Positions 9,757 to 18,700 of a DNA stretch of 64,000 nt are shown here, one piece after another. The stretch's first letter is position 1. Each line of letters starts with the position of its first letter. Both the position numbers and the translations under genes were made by a program. The notes under the pieces are model-generated. The model saw nothing but the letters and a program-made list of their open reading frames with translations, made no database searches and was not told the origin of the DNA. Location: assembly GCA_900319235.1 (NCBI GenBank), contig ONNR01000003.1:62001-126000 (forward strand), written 5' to 3'. This DNA is from an uncultured Prevotellaceae bacterium. Lineage in GTDB: Bacteria; Bacteroidota; Bacteroidia; Bacteroidales; UBA3663.

Positions 9757-12700
9757 CTATTTCACAAAAAGCTTATTACGGTTGACGAGGTAAACACCAG
9801 CCGTGTTGATTGGAGTGCGGATAATCTGACCTGGCTCGATGGTGAACGTTGCTACATTGATACCCACTGGGGTGAGGATGCGTACCGTAGCAGCGGTCTT
9901 GCGATGTGACTCGACAATGATCTTGCCTTGCGTAGCGAAGATGCGGAGACCATCAGAGAGATCACCTGATGATGGGGTGATTTCGCCGATGCCGGTCATG
10001 TTCGAGAAAACGATCTCCTCAGGCATGCCACGCTTGGGTGCTCCACCTGAAGTGTTGGCGGTGAAGTACGGACGGAATGGAACGCCTGCAGGTGCATCTG
10101 CAGTCTTCTTGTAGGCACTGCCATCGGACTTCAAGGTGTAAGCGCCAGCATCGATGCTCTTGCTCAGGTAGTTTGGAGTGAAGGTGTAGCCGTACTGACT
10201 TTCCGAGTTCTTGCCGCTTTCGAGTTCTTCGTCGCTGACCTCGATGGTCACACCAGGCTTCGAAACAAATGTGATGGTCTGCTTGTCAAGTTTCGCTATA
10301 TCATTGAGGGTGTTCTCTGGCTTGAAGTTGCCACTGAGGTCAAACTCGTAATAAGTCTTGCCTGGGAAGCCAATGATATAAGGAGTGGCTGCGGCCGAGA
10401 AAGGATAGTTTTCGTAGTTACGTCCCTCGCTATAGTAAGTGCGTGCATCGTCTTCCTTCTGGTACTCGTCGGTGTTGGCATCCTGTCCAGCCATATACGC
10501 TGCTTCGGGATCCTTTGAGTAATAGTAGTCCCAGAGGAAGGTGTTGGTGTACTCTTTTAGCTCTGTGCCTTTTGCAAGATAAACAAACTTGGCTGTGTCA
10601 ACCTGAGCCTCGTCGTTTCGTGCCTTGATGCCATCGAATGTGCGCAGCCAGTATTCATGTCCGGTTGTGCTGCCTTCGTAGAAGTGCGTAATCTCACCCT
10701 TGGTCTGGGTAGTAACGAGCTCAGCAGAGAATGGGATGCTTATGCCTTCCCATCCTTTACTCAAATCGACGTAGGTGTCGGGTACTCGCTGATACCACAT
10801 GCGCTTGCCAGGATCGGTTTCGGTTCCCTCTGCGAATGTGTAAGCCATCGGTGCATTGAAGTCCTGCTTATCTACGAGCAGATGGTCGGTGATTGAGGTG
10901 AAGAGTACCTTGTCGGTACTGTAATCACTGTTCGAAATCTTCTGCACGGCATGACCATGAACGTCATCAGCATTCTGTATTTCAACAGTATGATATTTAT
11001 CTCCACTTTCTGCATAAACAGGATCAGCGAAGTAATTGACGATAACGTTGTTCGTCTTGGTATTCGTTTCTGTATCTCGGGCAGGAGCATAGGCAAGGAG
11101 GTTCTGCGTGAGCCCACTTGTCTTGATGTTGTCCAGTCGTTCGAAATCGAGCAGAGGACGATAACCTTTGGCCTTATTCTTAAAGTCGCTATCGATTCCA
11201 GGCACTTTGTCTTGAATCACTTCTGTATTGCCCTTTATGGTCGTTATGCCATGCGTGTCACCATTCGAGCCTGTGAAGTCAATTGCCGTCATGTTCCGAT
11301 GTGGATGGTAGGTGACATCATCGAAAGTATAACTCTCGGCAAAGGCTGCAGTGGCATTAAAGATAGCGCTTTCTCCATAGACTCCGTTCTGGAAGTAGGC
11401 AGGAGCGCGATAAATGCGGTTCTCCGTCTCGGTATCTGTGGTGAGCAACAGGTGACGGCTGTTGTCGATTACATCGCCATCCTTCTTGGCATAGTCCTTG
11501 ACGGCAGCCATCGGGTGGTTGTCGTGGTCGATGTCCTCGTAGAGCCCGTATGACAACTTCTGACCGAAGAAGATATAGTCATCGGGATAGATGGGGATGT
11601 AGTAGCCATAATCGGAAGAATAGCGCTGATCGGTCCTTGGCTTCAGTCCGTTGGCAAAACGGAAGTCTCCATCCTCGATGAATCGCTCTACATAGCTGCG
11701 GTACTCGCCAGGTTTAACCCAACTGGGTTGCCAAGCGTAGTCGCTGGTGTATTTTAGTTCGAATGGAGCAGGCTGCGTCACGACATTGTCGTTTTCATCC
11801 ATTACTTCATGACCCTCTTTGTCCAATACATTCTCCATAACCAATGTGCCGTCTGTCTTGCGATAGAGGCAGTAATTGATGGGTTCGTCGCTGCCGTTTG
11901 CTACTGCAGAGAAGAGATTATAGCGAGCCTCAAGATAATAGCTGTTGAGGTCGTAAGCCACGGACCCATTGACAAAGTCGGAGGCAGAACGTGGGGTAAT
12001 GGCGCCCGTGTTATCGTCTTTGAACTTATTCTCTTGTTCGGTCTCTTGTTGATAATAGCAGTTGACAACACGATTGAGGTAAGTTGGATTGCCAAATACG
12101 GCATATTTGTCTGATTCGGGGGTTCCAGTGGTCCAAATCCAACAGTTCTCAACGTGTCCGTCACCGCTATCGGCAATACCTCCGCTGGTGAATGAGCCCA
12201 TGACGCCTGTGTTGAAGACATTACCACAAAGGCTGCCGAAGAGCGAGGTCTGCATGCCACTGATTGTATGTCCGTTGCCGTGGAATTCTCCGCTGAAACA
12301 TTGTCCGCTATTACCAATTGGTGTCCAAGTACGTGTCGGTGCAACATCGTCGGTGAGAATGAAGTCGAGGCCATAGGCGCCTGTGATTTTGCGTCCGTTG
12401 TTGCCGTCACCTTCAATCGAACCATAAGGAGAGTTAGCCAAATCGAAGACTTCGTGCAAGGCATCGAGTTCATTATAATCCTGGCCTTCCACCGTAGCGT
12501 CACTGATATATATCTTAGGATCGCGCTTCAAATCCTTGTGGTTTATATACATGTGATGAGCATCGGTGATGACATCGCTCATGCGCTGATAGTTGGCGAC
12601 ATGAACTGGCACGGGTTCGGAGAATGTACGTCCTAAACGTGTCTCAGCGAAGTAGGCCACCCAGTACATATCCTGATAGAAGTACATCGGCTCGGTCTTG

Positions 12701-15700
12701 TTGAGATAGTCGCGACCGTTGCGGTGCTTTTTCGCCTGTTCCTCGGTCGAGAAGATCTGCCAACCACCGGTAAGCACAGGGAAGGCACCCTCCTCAACGA
12801 TAGGCTCAGCGAAACTGATGGTTTCGAGAGGCAGTACGATATCGGGTTCCCTGATTTTGCCAATGATAGGTGCGCCGCTTAAGAACTTCAAGCGGATGTT
12901 GATGATATGCTTCTCGACGCGCGTCTCGTAGTTGACACCTGCTGCATCGCTCTCCGAATAGGTGTATTCGTAGATGACAGTGACGTAGCGGTCCTCCTGC
13001 AGGTCTTCAATGTCGGCTGTGACAGGCACATAGAGCGAAGCCTCCTCGAGGGGCAAGTCACCGGAAATCTCGAGACCATGTTGGTAGTTGACGGTCTTTG
13101 TGGTAATCTCATCGTAGGTAAGTATAGTGCCAACGGGCACGGTAGCGCCTAAGTCGTAGGTGGTGTTATCGATTCCCTTGATGGCTTTGGAGGTATATCC
13201 TTGAATGTATTGATCCTTCTCTCCGACCTTATACTCTTCAATGCAATAATAGAACTTCCCACGCCCTTCTGGGCTACTGCTAAATTGCCCTGGAGTAATT
13301 GTTACCTTTTTGAGATTATGCTGCAATGTTGAGCCAAGATCGTTATAGACACTTTCGCTGACCTTCATTCCAGCATTATACATTGTTCCTGCCACATCGA
13401 ATGTTGTTGTGACGATGTAGGTAATATAGTTGATGCCATCGGAATCTAAGTCAGCATCATTTAGTCCAAAGTAGGCATAATGCTGACGGTCGTTAGGCAG
13501 ATTGACAAATTCGTCCTGATTGAGCTGAGTGCCTGCAGTTAGAGTTTTTTCTATATCTCCGTCTTTATAGATGATGTCTGAATATCCTTCAGGTACCGGC
13601 GCCGTATATTCTTCAGGCACAGTGGCCTTGTAATCAATATTAGTGGACTTTGAATAGATTCTTGAAACCTCATCGGGCAGATTGTTCCCCTCATGATAGT
13701 CATAATAAATAACATTATTATTCAGATTGGCACCAGCGTTTGTAAGTCTTGTTATGCTATTCTGATCAAAAGGACCATAAGGAGTATAGTCATTGCCAAG
13801 CAGTTCGAGTGCATCGAAGTTGAATTTGAAGTACTTGCGTTCATCTTCATGGAGCTGACAATAGTCAATGGCTTGATAGTTATTACCTGCAGAATAGAAC
13901 TTGCCCCCCCAGTCACCAGCTTTAGTGCAGTAGTAGGCTGGCTGGAATTTGTTCTGAACATCTGTCGTCAATCCATCGTATTCAGTCTCACTTACCAGTT
14001 CGTTCATGACGTGGTAGTTGCCTTCACTGATGAGCACAGTGGTGACACAGATGTAGGCATTCTCGAAATGGGCTTGGTCATCAGAAGAAAGTCTGTTATA
14101 GGTTTCTTCAGAAATGGGTGAATTGGCCATGAAGGTTCGCGTCGTGCTTCCAACTCCAATGGTTATCTCACAATCTTCCTTGGCGACATATGCTTTTTCG
14201 AATTTCGCTTGAGTAGTAGGATCTACACCACTTATTACTTCTGGAGTCTGCATTTCAATGACACCCTGCGAAGTGACAGCATCCTGCTCGAAGTGATACT
14301 GTCCGAATGTGCCTTCTGTCTTACCATCTACTGCCTCAAAACGCATGGTAGCACTCTTGATATAATTGGCCTTTTCTGTATCAGTAAGACTATTATATCC
14401 TGAAGTAGTTAGCTTGTGATTTACGGGTTCACTTGTACTTGCTAGCGTATAGTAGTCGTTCCACTTGCTGGGATTAGTCAGATCGACAGTGAGCAGGAAT
14501 CCTGTATCCTTATAGTTGCCGATGCCATTCGTAACGTTGAACAAGGACTGTACATCAACGGTTTTACCATCTTCGCCCACAATCTGATAACCAGCCAAAG
14601 AGTTATATGTTTCCTCCGTAATGCCCTGGCCAGGATAGTAGGTTGTGCCATTTACTGTCACTTCTTCGCGACATACATGAGTCTTGAGCACGAATTTCGC
14701 TTTATCGACATTGCTGGCCATGTACCAGTCCCAATAGCTGATGGGGTCGTTCTGTCCGAAGGCCTTCTCAGCAGTGGCAAAGGAGATGCGTAGCGAGTCA
14801 CTTGTAGCAAGATCGGGATTATCATTATATACGAAGTTCCCAATCTTTGACGGGTCGGTATAGAGGCCTGGCAGCACGTTAAGCAGTCGTATCTTGCCAT
14901 TGCCTTGTGCACTCATGGTCAATGGCAGGGTAATATTTGCGCTGTAAGCATTTGCCGAACCAGTATAGGCGGAAATGAGTTGTTCGTAAACAAAGAATTC
15001 ACCACGGATATACCAATAGTGGGCAGGCGACTTTGTTTCCTCGGGCGAGTATTTGTTGGCTGTAGGGAAGCAGTCGTCGACGATTTGCTTCAAAGGATGG
15101 ATGAAGTTACCCGACGTCTCTATCTTGTCTGAGGAAGTGGCATCCGCATAAGAATATGCCTTGTTGGTGACAACATGCCCCTTATTGGCAATGGCCAATA
15201 CCGATGCAAGATTTTTATTCTCGTCAAAAGAAGGAGTTCCGTGAATATTTTCGGCGAATACATAGCCGCCACCTTCGCCAGCTGCTACATTCAGCAGGTC
15301 GAGTTGTACAACACCTGTGATAGGACCGTAAATCTTGTTGGCATTTTCATCTATACTCTTCACAATTTCGAGGAAGACGCCCGATGCCAATGCTATCTTA
15401 TTGGGTGAATTACCGTTGTTGCGGTTGTTGGCTGTGATTCTTTCTTTTTTCCAACTGTAATAGGTAGTTTCTTCGTTATCGTTTTGGTCATCTGGCTTTT
15501 CACTTTCAGTAAAACGTTTATCACTGAATTTCACGTCGGAGGTGACACCGCCGAGCAGCTTCACAACATTATAAATGCCGAAGTAACAACCATGATCAAC
15601 GTTCTGGTTAAGCGAGAGCTCTCCCACACGGTTAATGGTATAGTTGGTGTAGTCAGCTTCGTTCTTATCCTGGGCGCGGTCCATGGCACCACGGAGTACA

Positions 15701-18700
15701 AGACGGCTGCCCCTGATGCCACAGAAATCACATCGCTGTACGGTATTGATATAGCGGCCCTCGTTGATTACCGACTGTGTGGCAGTCCAGTGACTCTTTT
15801 GGGTGTCGTTGAAGGTATTATAAACGTCATTCAATACGACATCGCCTTTCTGATACATTCTGTAGGCGGTATCGTCAGCGGTGCTACCTGCGTAGTTGCC
15901 GTCGAAGGTATAACGTGTCACATAGAAAGCCTTCTGACGTGGGGTCAGTGCATCATATTGGGATTGAGTAGAAGCATCAAGCACTTTCGGCAGAGCGAAG
16001 TAGTCGGTGCCATAGTTGGTGATGTTCAACTCTCGGTAGCCATCGACGAAGGTAAGGTTGCCGTCGCCATAAATGCCACCCACACCATCTCCACCAACGG
16101 AAATGAGGTCGCGTGTATAGCAGTCGATGACCGATGCCGTGGCATTGCCATAAATAGTATTGGCGAAGGCAAATATTGATGATGAACCTACCGACACATT
16201 ACCGCCGGCAAAAATGGCATTGTAAATGGTGATGCCAGTTTGGTCAATATTGCTCCACTGAGTGGAACCATTGGTGAGGGTGTTCAGATCTATATTGGTA
16301 ATAAAGTCACTGGCAGCATATGATTTTCCATTGACTGAGACAGGTGCTGTTGCTTCAGCATAGACTTCTACGTTGACGCGGCTGTCTTCGGTGAGATTGT
16401 CGTCTGTGTCATAGTAGTAACCTTCCTTGTCGCCATCGCCACGTGTGCCACTCTTGGTGCCATGGCCGGAATAGACGTAGCCGATATTGCCGCCGCCGAA
16501 CACATTGCCATAACCATTGGCCAGACCTTCTGGAGTGCCGATAGTACCACCATGGATATTGACATCGGTGGTGCCGAAGATAAAGCCCTTCGAACTGAGG
16601 TCCATGGTTCTCCTTTCTTCTTCGGTCATCCAGCCATCACTGTTCCAGCTGTCGAAGCCACGGCCACCGCCGAAGACGTTGCGTTTGACGGCTCCCTTAT
16701 ACATATATACGTGTGACTCTCCAGGCTTGGAGATAAGCGCATGGCCACTTTCCTGACCCTTGACGGTGCCACGTCCGATAGGACCGATTTCACCGCCACC
16801 ATATAATGAGTTGCGGACGGTGCCACCATACATGTACACGTTAGAAACGTCCACGTAGCTATTGGCTACATATCCTCCACCAAACACATTACCGGCTTCA
16901 TCCAGATTGTTCTTGCCTACGCCATCTTCGGCTGTTTCATCGTCGAGTTTCTCCTTGTAGGTGGAATCTTCTTCATAGGTATAACCGACATAGCCATTGT
17001 ATACATAGACGTTGGCAGTGCCATAGATAGCACCACCTTCACCACCGCCGTATGCACTACGCTTGATGGCGGGAACACCAGCATAGAAGTCGGTCGCATC
17101 AAGCAATCCGATGACTACATTGCTTTCGCCAGGAATATCATTGCTTTCATCGTTCCAGATAGCTGAAGGAGTAGGCTTCAAGTCCACATTTTCGATTTTC
17201 CAATCGCCATAGGAACTATAACCCACGCCACCGCGCCAACCGCCGCCATAAACGTTACGCACAGTGCCGCCTCGAACATAAACATTGGCTGAAGCAATAA
17301 ATGAATTGTTCCCTAACTTGTACTTATCCTCAACTTCCCCCGTAGTACCAGCCGCATAAATGTCCTTGCCAACGGTTCCGCCGAGCAGATCGATGTAGGT
17401 CGATCCGCAGACTGTTGCCGTGGTGCTGTTATCGGCCAATACCTGACCATAACCACCGGCATAGCAATACTCCCTAACTGTTGCGCCCCGATAGATGTGG
17501 ACGTTAGTGTTGTGCTTTGTATTGAACTGTGGTTGTTTGGTGAGGTAGTCGGTTGCCAAGTAATTGCCTGCGGCAAGAGGGTTGGACAAGCCGCCAAAGT
17601 CATTAATATTTGATGAAGAAGCAGTAACATCTGACTCCTCAGCGTCATTTGTATATCGGTTGCCTAAAGTGAAAACCCAATCGCTATTTTCACTTGCCAT
17701 CTTCTGGACAGAAGCCTTGTTGAGCACGTCACCGCCGTAGCCGCCACCATAGACCTCATAGACCATAGCACCTTCTTTGAGGTTAACCTCGGTGTACTGC
17801 GACCAGGAGTTCTGACCATAGCCGCCACCATAGACGGTGCCGTAAGTTAGGCCGTATTCATTGCTGAAATAACGAACTGGTGAATTGATGTTCACCTTGC
17901 CGTAGAGTGTGCGTCGATAATCGTTGTTGCCTCCATAGATATAATGCACGCGGGCATTTTCACTGCTATAGTTCACGTTGCCCTCAAAGACGTCGCAAGG
18001 GAATTCGTTCTTGCTACCATAGGCACCCGCGAAGAGTGCCGAAGCGATTGAAATGGTGGATGCTACAGGCACATTGACAATCGTGCGACGAGTGACGCCA
18101 GCTTGATAACTGCCACCAAAGACCTTATCTACTTTGCCATTGATGAGATCTACAACTGCCGCAGCTGTGACGCCTGTGGAATTGGCATGAGCATCTTCAA
18201 CGGTAATGTCCATGCCGAGACCGCTGGCATCGCCTGAGCCGAATATCAATGTCTTCAGGAATGTGACAGTATCAGGGGTGTTGAAGAGTACATAGCTCTG
18301 GTCCTGGCACTGGTCCTGCCAGAATATTGGACCATCCTTCGAACGGCCTGCATATCCCTGACCGCCGCCATAGACTCTTGCTACCGCATTGTTGGCGTAT
18401 TGACCAGGCTTGAAATGAACGAAGGCATTGTTGATAGTTGGAGCATTGGCTGGAATTTTTGAAACTTCGGCAACCGTTCCAACTTTGGTAAGATATGGAT
18501 CGACACTATAATCATAGGAAGCTTTTGCTCCACCGAAGATATAGTTTACTTTACCCTTGTTGTATTCCACGTAAGTGGATGCGGTGAGTACATCCTGGTC
18601 GTAAACTGTTTCTCCCGTAATCAACTTACCGCTGAAGTCATAAGAGGTTTCTATTTTACCGCCGAAGTCGTTACCACCATAAACGTTGTTGGTAATGGTA

